DNA of 64,000 nt from Thermus sp. 2.9 (GCF_000794385.1 NZ_JTJB01000036.1:1-64000); one strand, 5' to 3'. Counted from the first letter of the stretch, positions 37,065-52,214 are shown. Made by a program: numbers and translations. The notes: generated by a model from the sequence alone, not told the origin.

Positions 37065-37949
37065 ATGCCGGCGCTCCTTTCCCTTCTCACGGAGGAGTTC
37101 CAAAGCGGCGAGGCCCTGGCCCGGCGCCTGGGGGTGAGCCGGGCCGCCATCTCCAAGGAGGCGCACCGGCTTTTGGAAGAGGGTTTCCCCCTGGAGGTGG
37201 GCCGGCAGGGCTACCGCATCCTCCCCGGCACCCCTCTCCCCCACCTCTTCCACCCCCCGGGGCGGCTCGGGAGGCCCTACCGCTACCTGGGCCGGGTGGG
37301 GAGCACCCAGGACGCCCTCCGGGCCTGGGCCGAGGCGGGGGCCCTCGAGGGGGCCTTGGTCCTGGCGGAAGTCCAGGAAAGGGGCCGGGGCAGGCGGGGA
37401 AGGACGTGGGAAAGCCGCCCCGGGGTAAGCCTCACCTTTTCCCTCCTCCTAAGGCCCCGCCTCCCCCTCCCCGCCCTAGGGCTTCTCCCGCTCCTCGCGG
37501 GCCTCGCCCTCTATGAGGCGGTGGGGGTGGGGGGGCTCAAGTGGCCCAACGACCTCCTGAGCCCCGACGGCCGCAAGCTGGCCGGGGTGCTCCTCGAGGC
37601 CAAGGCGGAGGGAGAGGAGGTGGCCCACGCCCTCTTGGGGGTGGGGGTGAACGTGGCCTGGGCCCCGGAAGGGGCGGCCTTTTTGCAGGAGTTCACCCCC
37701 CTTTCCCGGCGGGAGGTCCTGGAAAGGTTCCTGGCCCGCCTCGAGGCCCTCCTCCCCCTTTTGGAAGACCCGGAAGCCTTCCTCCCCCGCTACGCCCAGG
37801 CCTCCTACACCCTGGGGCGCCGGGTGCGGGTGGAAACCTCCAAGGGCCCCGTGGAGGGGGTGGCGGAGGCCGTCCTCCCCGACGGGAGCCTCATGGTGGG
37901 GGGGGTGCGGGTGGGGGCGGGGGAGGTGGTCCTCCTGGACCTTGAGTGA
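37065..37949 (+). CDS. birA: Biotin-[acetyl-CoA carboxylase] ligase / biotin operon repressor BirA
   Basis: Bifunctional protein of 294 aa. The N-terminal winged helix (SLLTEEFQSGEALARRLGVS) precedes the ligase domain with the glycine-rich biotinyl-AMP loop ERGRGRRGRTWES, GGLKWPNDLLSPDGRKLAGV and a C-terminal SH3-like barrel (LGRRVRVETSKG, VEGVAEAVLPDGSLMV). The helix-turn-helix suggests it also represses biotin genes, though none is in the window. Its ATG directly follows the upstream stop codon, so the two are coupled. Confidence 0.92.
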   Translation: MPALLSLLTEEFQSGEALARRLGVSRAAISKEAHRLLEEGFPLEVGRQGYRILPGTPLPHLFHPPGRLGRPYRYLGRVGSTQDALRAWAEAGALEGALVLAEVQERGRGRRGRTWESRPGVSLTFSLLLRPRLPLPALGLLPLLAGLALYEAVGVGGLKWPNDLLSPDGRKLAGVLLEAKAEGEEVAHALLGVGVNVAWAPEGAAFLQEFTPLSRREVLERFLARLEALLPLLEDPEAFLPRYAQASYTLGRRVRVETSKGPVEGVAEAVLPDGSLMVGGVRVGAGEVVLLDLE

Positions 37950-37996
37950 GCCACGCTTAGATTTTCCTCACATCTTGTGCTAGGATTAGGGCAGGT

Positions 37997-38422
37997 ATGT
38001 TCGCCCGCATCTTCACCAAGGAAGAGGCGGACGCCCTCCTGCCCGAGATCCGCCGGGTTTTGGCCCAGATGCGCAAGGCCCGGACCGAACTCCAGGAGGT
38101 TCAGAGCCAACTCCCCGAGGCCCGGGGGCTAAAGCGGCGGGCCCTGGAGGAGGAAGCCCGCTTCCTCCTGGGCTCCCTGGAAGCGGACGCCCGCCACCTG
38201 GCCTCCTTAGGCGTCCTCCTCAAGGACCTGGACCGGGGCCTGGTGGACTTCCCCGCCCGGGTAGGGGGCGAGGTGGTCTTCCTCTGCTGGCAGGAGGGGG
38301 AGCCGGAGGTGGCCCACTACCACCCCCTTTCCGGGGGCTTCGCCGAGCGGCGGCCCCTGGGGGAGGCCCCTAGCCTCCTTCCCCCCGAGGCCCGCCCCGG
38401 CGAAAGGCGTCCAGGCGCCTGA
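37997..38422 (+). CDS. DUF2203 family protein
   Basis: A 141-aa protein of unknown function. Recognisable DUF2203 features are RIFTKEEADALLPEIRRVLA at the start, a long helical middle, then LKDLDRGLVDFPARVGGEVV, FLCWQEGEPEVAHYHPL. Its ATG is 10 nt after TAGGAT in an unusually AT-rich 47-bp gap (TAGATTTTCCTCACATCTTG). It converges on the zincin gene with a 53-bp overlap. No function can be assigned. Confidence 0.8.
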   Translation: MFARIFTKEEADALLPEIRRVLAQMRKARTELQEVQSQLPEARGLKRRALEEEARFLLGSLEADARHLASLGVLLKDLDRGLVDFPARVGGEVVFLCWQEGEPEVAHYHPLSGGFAERRPLGEAPSLLPPEARPGERRPGA

Positions 38423-38761
38423 GGTCCTCCCGCACCAGGTCCTCCCGCCCCGCCAAGGACTCCAGGTGGTGGCGGAGTTCGTGGAGGAGGGTTTCCCACA
38501 CCTCCCCTTCCCAGTCAAACCCCGGCCCCGCCACCGCCCGAAAAGAGCCGTAATAGAGGGCGATGTGCCGCCCGAGGCCCTCAAAGCCGCCCAAGGCGCT
38601 AGGAGGCCCGGGGTCCAGGTATTCCCCAAGCCGCCACACCCCGGGAAGCCCGGGCTCGGGCTTGGCCTCAGGGAAAACGTGCACCCCCTGGAGGCCCCGC
38701 TTGAACTCAGGCGGGATCTCCTCCCAAAGCCCCTCCACAAGCCGCACGAAGGCCTCGTAGG

Positions 38762-38765
<4 letters not shown>
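38370..38765 (-). CDS. Minimal-zincin-type metallopeptidase family protein
   Basis: A 131-aa protein with the zinc signature LLHELRHHLESLAG (HExxH variant, here HELRHH) near residue 98. The N-terminal part (MTYEAFVRLVEGLWEEIP) and the length match the single-domain zincin family once called DUF1025. The ATG at 38765 overlaps the rlmH stop by 4 bp; the longer open frame upstream is rlmH shadow. Substrate unknown. It converges on and overlaps the 3' end of the DUF2203 gene. Confidence 0.75.
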
Positions 38766-40405
<1,640 letters not shown>

Positions 40406-40413
40406 GAGGCGGC

Positions 40414-41388
<975 letters not shown>

Positions 41389-41397
41389 AGGAGACCT

Positions 41398-42725
41398 ATG
41401 CCCAAAGAGATCCTCATGCCCGAGCTCGCCGAAAGCGTGGTGGAAGGCGAGATCCTCAAGTGGTTGGTGGAGGAAGGGGACTACCTCAAAAAGGACCAGC
41501 CCTTCGTGGAGGTGATGACGGACAAGGTCACGGTGGAACTTCCCTCCCCCTACGAGGGAGTCCTCATCAAAAAGCTGGCCAAGGAGGGGGAGGTGGTGAA
41601 GGTCCACGCCCCCATCGCCCTCGTCGCCGAACCCCACGAGGCGGCGGCCCCGGTGCAGGCGGTGGAGGAGCGCTCCATCGTGGAGCCGGGGCTTCCGACC
41701 CCAGAGGAGAGGGAAGACCTCTCCCTCTTCAAGCCCGACCCCACGCAGGTGGCGGTGAAAAACCCCTTCCTGAGCCAGGCCAAGCCCCAGGAGGAGGCCA
41801 GGCCCCAAGGCCGGATCCTGGCCGTGCCCGCCGCCAGGAAACTGGCGCGGGAGCTGGGCATCCCCATTGAGGAGGTGCCGGGCTCGGGGCCCTTGGGGCG
41901 GGTGCGGGTGGAGGACGTGCGGGCCTACGCGGCCAAGAAGGCGGCCCCCACTCCCCAGGAAGCCCCCTCCCCCACCCCCTTCCCCCACCCCCCCGCTACG
42001 CCCCGCCCAAGGGCTACGAGCACCTGGAGGAGCGCGCGCCCTTAAGGGGCGTGCGCCGGGCCATCGCCCAGGGGCTTTGGCAAAGCCACCTCTACACCGT
42101 GCGCACCCTCAACGTGGACGAGGCGGACCTCACGGAGCTGGTGGCCTTAAGGGAGCGCCTCAAGCCCGAGGCGGAGGCCCAAGGGGTCAAGCTCACCTAC
42201 CTGCCCTTCATCGTCAAGGCGGTGGTGCGGGCCCTGAAGAAGTACCCCATGCTCAACACCAGCCTGGACGAGGAAAGGCAGGAAATCGTCTACAAGCGCT
42301 ACTACCACATCGGCCTGGCGGTGGCCACGGAGCGGGGCCTGGTGGTGCCCGTGGTGCGGGACGCCGACCGCAAGAGCGTCCTGGAACTGGCCCAGGCCAT
42401 CGCTGAGCTCTCCGCCAAGGCCCGGGAAGGGCGCCTAAGCCCCGAGGAGGTGTCGGGCTCCAGCTTCACCATCACCAACATCGGCTCCGTGGGGGCCACC
42501 TTGAGCTTCCCCATCATCAACCTGCCGGACGCCGCCATCCTGGGCGTCCACTCCATCCGCAAGCGGCCTTGGGTTATGCCGGATGGCTCCATCCAGGCGC
42601 GGGACATCATGTTCCTCTCCCTCTCCTTTGACCACCGCCTGGTGGACGGGGCCGAGGCGGCCCTCTTCACCCGGGAAGTGATCCGGCTTTTGGAAAACCC
42701 CGACCTCCTCCTTCTGGAAATGTAG
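41398..42725 (+). pseudogene. bkdB: Branched-chain 2-oxoacid dehydrogenase E2, frameshifted in the linker
   Basis: Lipoyl acyltransferase core. The first 190 or so codons give the lipoyl domain (MPELAESVVEGEILKWLV, lipoyl Lys in VMTDKVTVELPSP), a linker and the subunit-binding domain (VPAARKLARELGIPIEEVPG). The catalytic domain (RAIAQGLWQSHLYTVRTL to the stop, with SFDHRLVDGAEAALF) is in another frame. The break is a run of seven C at 41988-41994, in the Pro-rich linker; eight would give HPPRYAPPKGYEHLEERAP and a protein of about 442 aa. A homopolymer read error is the simplest cause. Confidence 0.88.
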
Positions 42726-42734
42726 GATAGCGCC

Positions 42735-44120
42735 ATGGATGCTTACGACCTCATCGTCATCGGCACGGGACCAGGGGGTTACCACGCCGCCATCAGGGGA
42801 GCGCAGCTCGGCCTGAAGGTCCTGGCGGTGGAGGCCGCCGAGGTGGGGGGGGTGTGCCTGAATGTGGGCTGCATTCCCACCAAGGCCCTCCTCCACGCCG
42901 CGGAAACCCTGCACCACCTCAAGGTGGGGGAGGGCTTCGGCCTAAAGGCGGCCCCGGAGCTAGACCTTAAAAAGCTCGGCTCCTGGCGGGAAAGCGTGGT
43001 GAAGAAGCTCACCGGGGGGGTGGCCACCCTCCTCAAGGGGAACAAGGTGGAGCTTGTGCGGGGCTTCGCCCGCTTTGCCGGGCCCAAGGAAATAGAGGTG
43101 AACGGGGAACGCTACGGGGCCAAAAGCGTCATCCTGGCCACGGGGAGCGAGCCCGCAAGCCTCCCGGGTTTTCCCTTTGGCGAGGACGTCTGGGACTCCA
43201 CCCGGGCCCTGCGGGTGGAGGAGGGGATCCCTGGGCGCCTCCTCGTGATCGGGGGCGGGGCGGTGGGGCTGGAGCTCGGCCAGGTCTACCACCGCCTAGG
43301 GGCCCAGGTGACCCTCATTGAATACATGCCAGAGATCCTCCCCGCGGGCGACCCGGAAACCGCGGCCCTCCTCCGCCGGGCCCTGGAGAAGGAGGGCATC
43401 CGGGTGCGCACGGGCACCAAGGCCGTGGGCTACGAGAAGAAGAAGGACGGCCTCCACGTGCGCCTCGAGGCCGCCCAGGGAGGCGGGGGGGAAGAGATCG
43501 TGGTGGACAAGATCCTGGTGGCGGTGGGCCGCAAGCCCCGCACCGAGGGCCTGAACCTGGAAAAAGCGGGCGTGGCCCTGGACGCCAAGGGCTTCGTCCA
43601 GGTGAACGCCAGGATGGAAACCACCGCCCCCGGGGTCTACGCCATCGGGGACGTGGCCCGGCCCCCCCTCCTCGCCCACAAGGCCATGAAGGAGGGGCTG
43701 GTGGCCGCGGAGAACGCCGCCGGCAAGGACGCCGCCTTTGATTACCAAATCCCCAGCGTGGTCTACACCTCCCCCGAGTGGGCGGGGGTGGGCCTCACGG
43801 AGGAGGAGGCCAAGCGGGCGGGCTACCGGGTGAGGGTGGGCAAGTTCCCCTTTTCCGCCAGCGGCCGGGCCCTCACCCTGGGGGCCACGGAGGGGCTCAT
43901 CAAGGTGGTGGGGGACGAGGAAACGGACCTCCTCCTTGGCGTCTTCATCGTGGGCCCCCAGGCGGGGGAGCTCATCGCCGAGGCCACCTTGGCCCTGGAG
44001 ATGGCGGCCACGGTCTCCGACCTGGCCCTCACCGTCCACGCCCACCCCACGCTTTCCGAAGGGCTCATGGAGGCGGCGGAGGCCTTCCACAAAGAGGCCA
44101 TCCACATCCTGAACCGCTAG
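42735..44120 (+). CDS. lpd: Dihydrolipoyl dehydrogenase (E3) of the branched-chain complex
   Basis: 461-aa FAD disulfide oxidoreductase. Motifs: [19 protein letters not shown] (FAD), the redox disulfide [38 protein letters not shown] (NAD), [20 protein letters not shown] and [19 protein letters not shown]. It differs clearly from the E3 at 17490, so each complex has its own. It lies 9 bp after E2 and is the last gene of the plus-strand operon. Confidence 0.94.
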   Translation: MDAYDLIVIGTGPGGYHAAIRGAQLGLKVLAVEAAEVGGVCLNVGCIPTKALLHAAETLHHLKVGEGFGLKAAPELDLKKLGSWRESVVKKLTGGVATLLKGNKVELVRGFARFAGPKEIEVNGERYGAKSVILATGSEPASLPGFPFGEDVWDSTRALRVEEGIPGRLLVIGGGAVGLELGQVYHRLGAQVTLIEYMPEILPAGDPETAALLRRALEKEGIRVRTGTKAVGYEKKKDGLHVRLEAAQGGGGEEIVVDKILVAVGRKPRTEGLNLEKAGVALDAKGFVQVNARMETTAPGVYAIGDVARPPLLAHKAMKEGLVAAENAAGKDAAFDYQIPSVVYTSPEWAGVGLTEEEAKRAGYRVRVGKFPFSASGRALTLGATEGLIKVVGDEETDLLLGVFIVGPQAGELIAEATLALEMAATVSDLALTVHAHPTLSEGLMEAAEAFHKEAIHILNR

Positions 44121-44122
44121 CC

Positions 44123-44989
44123 TTAGCGGATCTCCACCCCGGCCCAACGCTCCAGGAGCCTTAAGGCCTCCACATGGTCCGCCTCGGGGGAAAGCTCCCG
44201 CTTGGCCATCTCGTAGACCTCCCGGGTGAGGCGGAGAAGGGGGCTTGGGTCCCTGGCCCCCTCCAGCACCCCCATGGCGATGCCCAGGTCCTTCACCAAA
44301 AGCCCCAGGGCGAAGGTCTTGGGGAAGGCCCGGGTGAGGACCCTCTCCGGGATGAGGTTCTCCGTGGCGTTGGAGCGGCCGCTGGAGGCGTTGATCACCT
44401 CTAACGCCTTTTCCGCGGAAACCCCCTGCCGCACCAGGGCCACGAGCCCCTCCCCCGCCGCCCAGAGGTTCACCGCCAAAAGGGCGTTGTTGATGGCCTT
44501 CACCGCGTGCCCCGCCCCCACGGGGCCCACGTGGACCACCTTGCCGGCGTAGGCCAAAAAGGGCTTCACCCGCTCCACGCTCCTTGGGGCCTCCCATCAT
44601 CACCGTGAGGGTACCCGCTCCGCCCCCGCCGTGCCCCCGGAGACGGGGGCGTCCAGGTAAGTGACCCCCCTTTCCCCAAGCCGCTCCGCCAGGCGTCGGC
44701 TCCCTTCGGGCTCGCCGCTGGTGGCGTCCACCCAGTAGGCGCCGGGCCTGAGGTGGGGCAGGAGGGCCTCCGCCACCTCCGCCACCTCCTTGGTGGTGGG
44801 CAGGCAGGTGAAGATCACCTTCGCCTCCGCCACCCGCTCCAAGGGCACGGCCTCGGAGCCGAACTCCTCCTGGTGCCGCAGGGCCTTGGCGAAGGTCCGG
44901 TTCCAGACCAGGGTGGGAAAGCGCTTGGCCAGATGCCCCGCCATGGGGTAGCCCATGGCCCCAAGCCCGAGGAAGGCCACCTTCTCCAT
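44123..44989 (-). pseudogene. 3-hydroxyisobutyrate dehydrogenase family, frameshifted
   Basis: NAD-dependent beta-hydroxyacid dehydrogenase, in valine breakdown oxidising 3-hydroxyisobutyrate. The N-terminal Rossmann domain ([18 protein letters not shown]) and the substrate loop [14 protein letters not shown] are in one frame; the C-terminal helical domain from [12 protein letters not shown], with the catalytic Lys in [15 protein letters not shown], is in another. The breaks are at about 44617-44620 (one missing base) and 44577-44583 (two missing), between which [10 protein letters not shown] is recognisable. It faces the branched-chain operon, which fits valine catabolism. Possible alternatives are tartronate-semialdehyde or glyoxylate reductases. 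Confidence 0.82.
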
Positions 44990-44998
44990 GCCCCTTTT

Positions 44999-45361
44999 TT
45001 ACCAGAGCCTGAGGAGCTTGGCGAGGCCTCGGAGGAGGAGGAGGAAGATGAGGCTAAAGGCCATGGCCACCCCCAGGAAGACGAAAAACCCCAGCCCGAA
45101 GCTCCCCCCAAGGACCATCTGCCGAAGCCATAGCCCGCTGGGGAAGGCGAGGAGCCAGGTGAGGAGGAGGTTGCGCCAGCTGGGCCTCCGGTAGGTGCCG
45201 AGGAAGGGGGAAAGGAGCATCCAGACGAAAAGCACCGGGAGGACGTTGCGGGCAAGGCCCGCCAGGGTCACCGCCTGGCCGTGGGAAAGAAGCCCCAAGG
45301 CGGCGAAGAGGAGGAGGGCCAGAAGGTCCAGGAGGAAGAGGTAGGGGGAAGGCTTTTCCAC
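44999..45361 (-). CDS. DUF3054-type membrane protein
   Basis: 120-aa protein with about four hydrophobic helices (YLFLLDLLALLLFAALGLLS; LPVLFVWMLLSPFLG; NLLLTWLLAFPSGLWL; FFVFLGVAMAFSLIFLLLLR). The size and the order of helices match DUF3054, small integral membrane proteins of unknown role found in actinobacteria and Deinococcus-Thermus. It lies 9 bp after lipA and 9 bp before the dehydrogenase start in the same direction, so it may be in the lipB-lipA transcript. No function is known. Confidence 0.72.
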   Translation of the reverse strand: MEKPSPYLFLLDLLALLLFAALGLLSHGQAVTLAGLARNVLPVLFVWMLLSPFLGTYRRPSWRNLLLTWLLAFPSGLWLRQMVLGGSFGLGFFVFLGVAMAFSLIFLLLLRGLAKLLRLW

Positions 45362-45370
45362 GGCGGGATT

Positions 45371-47841
<2,471 letters not shown>

Positions 47842-48983
47842 CAACTTGACCGCTATACCGCATAGAGCCCCAGGAAGCGCAGGGCGGAGAGGGGGTTGAA
47901 GGAGAAGGCCTCCAAGGCCGCCTTCTTCTCCCTGACCCCTTGGCGGTGAAGCATGGAGACCAGAAAGGCCCGGAGGGCCGCCAAGACCTGTGCCCCCACC
48001 CCCCGCACCTGGCAGGCATCCTCGTGGAGGAGAACGTCCCGTACCCAAAAGGACCGGTTCTCTACCTCCCACCGGTAAAGGAGAAGCTCCCCAAGCCGCC
48101 TCGCCTCCGCCACCTCCGGCCCCAAGCTGGTGAGGGCGTAGCTCACCGTCCGCCGCACCTCCCCCGTCCCCTTGTGCCTCACCTCCCGCTCCATCCGCAC
48201 CACCTGCCTGGCCCCAGGGAAGGCCCGCACCTCTTCCGGCAGGTAGGGGGAAGCCCAAACCCGGTAGGTCCACACCTCCCCATCCCGCACCAGATTCCAC
48301 ACCGCCTCGGTCTCGCCAGGAAGCCGCCTCTCCTCCATGCCCTTGAACACCTCCAAGGCCCACTCCAAAAGTTCCCCCTGGTTAGCCTTCAGGACAAAGA
48401 GGTACGCCCCCCTTTTTGCACCACCTTCCCCGCTAACTCCGGGTACAGGTACCCCGCGTCCCCCACCACCACCTTCCCCTTGAGCCCCTCCGCCCCCAGG
48501 CGGTCCAGGAGCTCCAAAAGGGCTTGGTCCTCCCTCCCCTCCGCCCGGGCTGGGCCAGGGTGGTATGGAGGTGCAGGGCCAGGACCTCCACCAGCTTCAC
48601 CTGGGCGCTTTTCCCCTTGCCGCTTCCCCGCAGGTGCTTCCCGTCTACCACCAGGACTTCCCCAAGGTCGGCTTCGGGGAAGACCTGGAGGAGGGCCGCT
48701 TGGAGCTTTTCAGGATCCAGGCGGTGAAGGAGAAGGGTGATGGCGGTGTGGCCTGGGGCCTTGCGCAGGCCCAGGTGGGGCAAGAGGTGGGGGTTGGCGC
48801 GGGCGAAGCGTTCCACGCCCCTCAGGGAGTCCACGCGGGAAAGAAAAGCCACCAGGATGAGGGCCAGGAGGCCCCAAAGGGGGTACTGCCGGTTGCGGGC
48901 CCGGGGGTCGGGGATCTGGGACAGGGCTTCGCGCAGGGTCATGCCCCCTCTTTACTCCAGGAGCCGCATATAGGTCAAGTCTG
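47842..48983 (-). mobile_element. ISAs1-like insertion sequence, copy B
   Basis: Same element as copies A and C but 1142 bp. One base is missing in the left terminal repeat (CAACTTGACC instead of CAGACTTGACC) and one C is missing near 48550 inside the transposase. It is flanked by CGCCCGGTG (47833-47841) and CGCCCCGGTG (48984-48993), the target duplication apart from one C. It lies within codons 9-11 of an SDR gene. It has the same strand as copy A, 37 kb away. Confidence 0.93.
47853..48942 (-). pseudogene. Transposase, ISAs1-like (copy B), with an additional frameshift
   Basis: Equivalent to the copy A and C transposase, starting at the ATG at 48942 and keeping the same A5G6 switch and the frame-2 part (47853-48368). 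One base is missing near 48550, after TTLAQ, which truncates frame 1 at codon 169. If real, the deletion inactivates this copy; if a read error, copy B is identical in structure to the others. Confidence 0.82.
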
Positions 48984-49012
48984 CGCCCCGGTGATGAGCA
49001 CTTGCCTTCCAT
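48984..49012 (-). pseudogene. Short-chain dehydrogenase, 5' fragment beyond IS copy B
   Basis: ATG at 49012 begins MEGK and, with one base added, VLITGA, the opening of the coenzyme-binding fold. It ends in the target duplication of IS copy B; the rest of the gene is at 47042-47841. TATACT lies 7 nt upstream on the minus strand, so the intact gene would have been leaderless. Confidence 0.65.
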
Positions 49013-49019
49013 TGGACGG

Positions 49020-49027
49020 AGTATAAT
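49020..49027. promoter_or_regulatory. Shared -10 box (SDR / hydroxy-acid oxidase)
   Basis: AGTATAAT gives TATAAT on the plus strand, 12 nt before the oxidase ATG, and TATACT on the minus strand, 7 nt before the SDR ATG. A TTGCCT 14 bp upstream on the plus strand is a weak -35 candidate. Confidence 0.55.
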
Positions 49028-49039
49028 CCGGGCAAACCC

Positions 49040-50295
49040 ATGTGGGGAAGAAGCGTGCAACAGGCCATCTACCTGCGGGGCTTCCTGGGGGAAAGGCCGC
49101 CTTTGCCCCTGCACCCCGAGGCCCTGGAGGAGGCGGCGAAAAAGCGCATGTCCCCCGAGGCCTTCGCCTACGTGGCGGGCGGGGCGGGCGCGGAGGCCAC
49201 CATGGTGCAAAACCGAAAGGCCTTCACCGAGATCGCCCTCTGGCCCAGGATGCTCCGGGGGGTCCCGCCCCCGGACCTCAAAACCATCCTTTGGCACAAG
49301 ACCTGGTCCGCCCCCCTCTTCCTCGCCCCCATCGGCGTTTTGGAACTCGCCCACCCCCAGGCGGAGCTGGCGGCGGCACGGGCCGCGGCCCGGAGGGGAA
49401 TCCCCCTCATGGTCTCCAACCAGGCCTCCCACCCTTGGAGCGGGTGGTGGAAGCCGCCAAAGGGGTGAACCCCGAGGCCCTGGTCTTCTTCCAGCTCTAC
49501 CACTCCACCGACCCCCGGGTGGTGGAAAGCTTCCTCCGGCGGGCGGAGCAAGCAGGGTGCGCCGGGGTGGTCCTCACCGTGGACACGGTGCAGCTCGGCT
49601 GGCGCCCTAGGGACCTCGCCCTAGGCCACCTCCCCTTCCTCAAGGGGCAGGGCCTGGCCATCTACCTCACCGACCCCGCCTTCCTAAGGGCCTTGGAAGA
49701 ACCCCTGGAGGGGCCTGCCCTGCGCCCCAGGCCCACCTTGGCCCTCCTCAAGAACCTCCTCGCCCTCCGGCGGACGGGGAGGCGCTTCGGCCTAAGCCTC
49801 ACCCAGATGCAAAAGGCGGTGCGCCGCTTCGTGGCCACCTACTCCTTCCCCGAGCTCTCCTGGGAGGAGGTGCGCCGGGTGCGGGAGGCCACTTCCCTTC
49901 CCCTCCTCCTCAAGGGCCTCCTCCACCCCGAGGACGTGGCCAAGGCGGTGGCCCTCGGGGTGGACGGGGTCTACGTCTCAAACCACGGAGGGCGGCAGGT
50001 GGACGGGAGCATAGCCGCCCTAAAGGCCCTTCCCCTGGCGGTGGAAGCGGCCGAGGGCAAGGTCCCCGTTCTGATGGATAGCGGCGTCCGCACCGGGGCG
50101 GACGCGGTCAAAGCCCTGGCCCTGGGGGCCAAGGCGGTGGGGCTGGGGCGGCCCTACGTCTACGCCCTGGCCCTGAAGGGGGAGGAAGGGGTGGGGGCCC
50201 TCTTGGACCACTTCCTGGCGGAGGTGGAGCTCACCTTGGCCCTCATGGGGGTGGCCCGCCTCGAGGAGCTCGGCCCAGCCTGGCTACAAAGCTAA
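49040..50295 (+). pseudogene. FMN-dependent alpha-hydroxy-acid dehydrogenase/oxidase, frameshifted
   Basis: TIM-barrel flavoenzyme of the lactate/glycolate/mandelate oxidase family. Frame 1 (ATG 49040) has FAYVAGGAGAEATMVQNRKA and APLFLAPIGVLELAHP; after SNQAS near 49426-49434 the frame shifts by one base, and LERVVEAAKG continues to the end. The second part has TVDTVQLGWRPRD, KGLLHPEDVAKAV, the active-site His/Gly stretch VSNHGGRQVDG, and DSGVRTGADAVKALALGAKA, which binds the FMN phosphate. Corrected length is about 418 aa. Closest in feel to lactate 2-monooxygenase-type proteins, but the substrate cannot be told. Confidence 0.85.
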
Positions 50296-50296
50296 A

Positions 50297-50316
50297 GGGC
50301 GGGGCTTCCCCCGCCC
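50297..50316 (+). terminator. Terminator between oxidase gene and rplI
   Basis: GGGCGGGG / CCCCGCCC, an 8-bp GC stem with a 4-nt loop, right after the oxidase stop. It is preceded by AAA on the plus strand, which would give a short TTT tract for the convergent rplI transcript, so it may serve both directions. Confidence 0.6.
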
Positions 50317-50338
50317 TGCGGCCTGCCGGGCTTCGCCC

Positions 50339-50782
50339 CTACTGGGCCACCACGCTCACCTTGAGCTGGATGGGCACCTCGGGGTGGGGCTTGTAGGTGA
50401 GGACATACTCCCCGAGTTCCTTGATGGGCCGCTCCAGGGCGAGGCGCTTGGGGTCAATGGTGATGCCGTGCTGGCGGGCCAGGGCCTCGGCGATGTCCTT
50501 GGCGGTCACGGAGCCGTAGATCTTGTTCTCCCCCGCCCGCACCGGGATGGTGAGGGTGAGGTTTTCCAGGATCTCCTTAAGCCGCTCCGCTTCCGCCTTG
50601 CGCTCCGCCAGGCGCTTGGCCTGGGCGCGGATCTTGGCCTCCAGGGCCTTCAGGTTGCTCTCCGTGGCCAAGACCGCCAGGCCCCGGGGAAGGAGGTAGT
50701 TCTTGGCGTAGCCGGGCTTGACGTTCACCACCTGGCCCACGTCGCCCAGGTTCTCCAGGGGTTCCAGCAGGATGACCTTCAT
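50339..50782 (-). CDS. rplI: 50S ribosomal protein L9
   Basis: Elongated 23S rRNA-binding protein, 147 aa. The start MKVILLEPLENLGDVGQVV and PGYAKNYLLPRGLAVLATE are the family N-terminal domain; a long helix (RAQAKRLAERKAEAERLKEI) joins it to the C-terminal domain. The ATG at 50782 gives the standard N-terminus; a GTG two codons upstream is also possible. It is last in rpsF-ssb-rpsR-rplI, a conserved order. Confidence 0.96.
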   Translation of the reverse strand: MKVILLEPLENLGDVGQVVNVKPGYAKNYLLPRGLAVLATESNLKALEAKIRAQAKRLAERKAEAERLKEILENLTLTIPVRAGENKIYGSVTAKDIAEALARQHGITIDPKRLALERPIKELGEYVLTYKPHPEVPIQLKVSVVAQ

Positions 50783-50791
50783 CTCCACCCC

Positions 50792-51061
50792 CTACTTGCG
50801 CACCAGCTTCTCCGTGAAGGGAAGAAGCCCCAGGATCCTGGCCCGCTTGATGGTCTTGGCCAGGATCCGCTGCTCCTTGGCGGAAAGCCCCGTGCGGCGG
50901 CGGGGAAGGATCTTCCCCGTCTCCGACAGGAACCGCTTCAGAACCTCCACGTTCCGGTAGTCCTTCAGGTCAAACTCTCCCAGGGTGGCCTTCACCTTGG
51001 CCTTCCGGGAGGGGCGCCGCTGCGCCTCCTTCTTGGTGGGTTTAGCGTTCTTCGTGCTCAA
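50792..51061 (-). CDS. rpsR: 30S ribosomal protein S18
   Basis: 89-aa small-subunit protein that pairs with S6. The basic N-terminal tail is followed by [40 protein letters not shown] and [19 protein letters not shown], all conserved. It starts at TTG, overlapping the ssb stop by 4 bp, and lies 3 bp ahead of rplI. Confidence 0.96.
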   Translation of the reverse strand: MSTKNAKPTKKEAQRRPSRKAKVKATLGEFDLKDYRNVEVLKRFLSETGKILPRRRTGLSAKEQRILAKTIKRARILGLLPFTEKLVRK

Positions 51062-51858
51062 AACGGCAGATCCTCCTCCGGCGGGAAGTCCTCGAGTCCC
51101 TCGTCAATGTCCACCCCACCCGTCTGGACCGGTTGGGGCCTGCTTCCGCCGGTCTGGGCAGGCCCACGGGTGGGTCGCTCCAAGCGGAGGGCTTCCACGC
51201 GGGTCTGGAAGCGCCTTTCCCCGCTGGAGCTCGTCCAGGAGTCGTTCACCAAACGGCCGATCACCAAAAGCCCGTCGCCCTTCCTGAGCTCCCCGGCCCA
51301 CTCGGCCAGTTCGCGCCAGGCCTGAACCTCTATGAAATGGGTTTTTTCCTCCTCGGCCCCCGGCCCCCGGCGGCGCTCGTTCACCGCCAGGCCCAGCCGG
51401 GCCACCGCCGTCCCCTGGGGGGTGTAGCGGAGCTCGGCGTCGCGGGTGAGGTTGCCCATGAGGACCACCTGGTTCAGGGCGTGGCGGAGCCTGGGCTGGT
51501 TGCGGGCGTCCTCCTGGGTTTCCCGCCCGCGGGCGTCCAAGGGGTCAATGAAGTCGGCCCGCACCTGGAGCTCGCTCCGCTTCTCCCCGTCCCGCTCCCA
51601 CTGGCGGTATTCCAGCCTTCCCTCCACGAAGAGGAGCTGGCCCTTCTCCAAAACATCCCCCCACATCTCCGCCTGGCGGCCCAGAAGCCGCACCCGGTGG
51701 TACCAGGGGAGTTCCCGCTCCTGGCCGGACTCGTCCCAAAGGGTGTCCTGCCCGGCCAGGTTGAGCTCCAGGATGGCGAGCCCCCCCGGGGTGTAGCGCA
51801 TGTCGGGCCGGGAGGTGAGGGAGCCGATGAGGTATACGCGGTTCAGGCCTCTTGCCAT
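51058..51858 (-). CDS. ssb: Single-stranded DNA-binding protein with two OB folds
   Basis: 266-aa SSB of the Deinococcus-Thermus type, a homodimer with two OB folds per chain instead of four in a tetramer. The first fold starts [20 protein letters not shown], and the second, near residue 125, starts [20 protein letters not shown]. The C-terminal acidic tip ([14 protein letters not shown]) binds partner proteins. It is 9 bp after rpsF. Confidence 0.96.
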   Translation of the reverse strand: MARGLNRVYLIGSLTSRPDMRYTPGGLAILELNLAGQDTLWDESGQERELPWYHRVRLLGRQAEMWGDVLEKGQLLFVEGRLEYRQWERDGEKRSELQVRADFIDPLDARGRETQEDARNQPRLRHALNQVVLMGNLTRDAELRYTPQGTAVARLGLAVNERRRGPGAEEEKTHFIEVQAWRELAEWAGELRKGDGLLVIGRLVNDSWTSSSGERRFQTRVEALRLERPTRGPAQTGGSRPQPVQTGGVDIDEGLEDFPPEEDLPF

Positions 51859-51867
51859 GTCAAAAGT

Positions 51868-52173
51868 TTACGCCTTGCTAAGGAGGGGCTCCTGGGCCTT
51901 AACCACCATGACCCGGCGCACGTTGTCGCGGATGCGGAGTTCCCGGGCTAGGTCGTTCACCCGGTCCTCGGGCATCTCCACCTGGTAGAAGAGGAAATAC
52001 CCTTGGGGGTCCTTGGCGATGGGGTAGGCCAGGCGCCGCACCCCCCATTCCTCCACCTTCAGCACCTGCGCCCCAAAGGCCTCGAGGGCCCTCCCGATGA
52101 TCTCCTTCTCCAGGGCGAGCTGGCTTTGGTCCAGGCTGGGGTTAAGGATGATGTTCACCTCGTACCTGCGCAT
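51868..52173 (-). CDS. rpsF: 30S ribosomal protein S6
   Basis: 101-aa ferredoxin-like protein of the small-subunit platform, S18 partner. The sequence MRRYEVNIILNPSLDQSQLA and VRRLAYPIAKDPQGYFLFYQ is typical. The ATG at 52173 has an excellent AAAGGAGGTG site; the longer upstream frame is not needed. It opens the rpsF-ssb-rpsR-rplI operon, whose -10 (TATAAT) is at 52220-52215. Confidence 0.96.
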   Translation of the reverse strand: MRRYEVNIILNPSLDQSQLALEKEIIGRALEAFGAQVLKVEEWGVRRLAYPIAKDPQGYFLFYQVEMPEDRVNDLARELRIRDNVRRVMVVKAQEPLLSKA

Positions 52174-52214
52174 CTTCACCTCCTTTCCGGGCCCGGCAGG
52201 CCGCACGAGGGAAG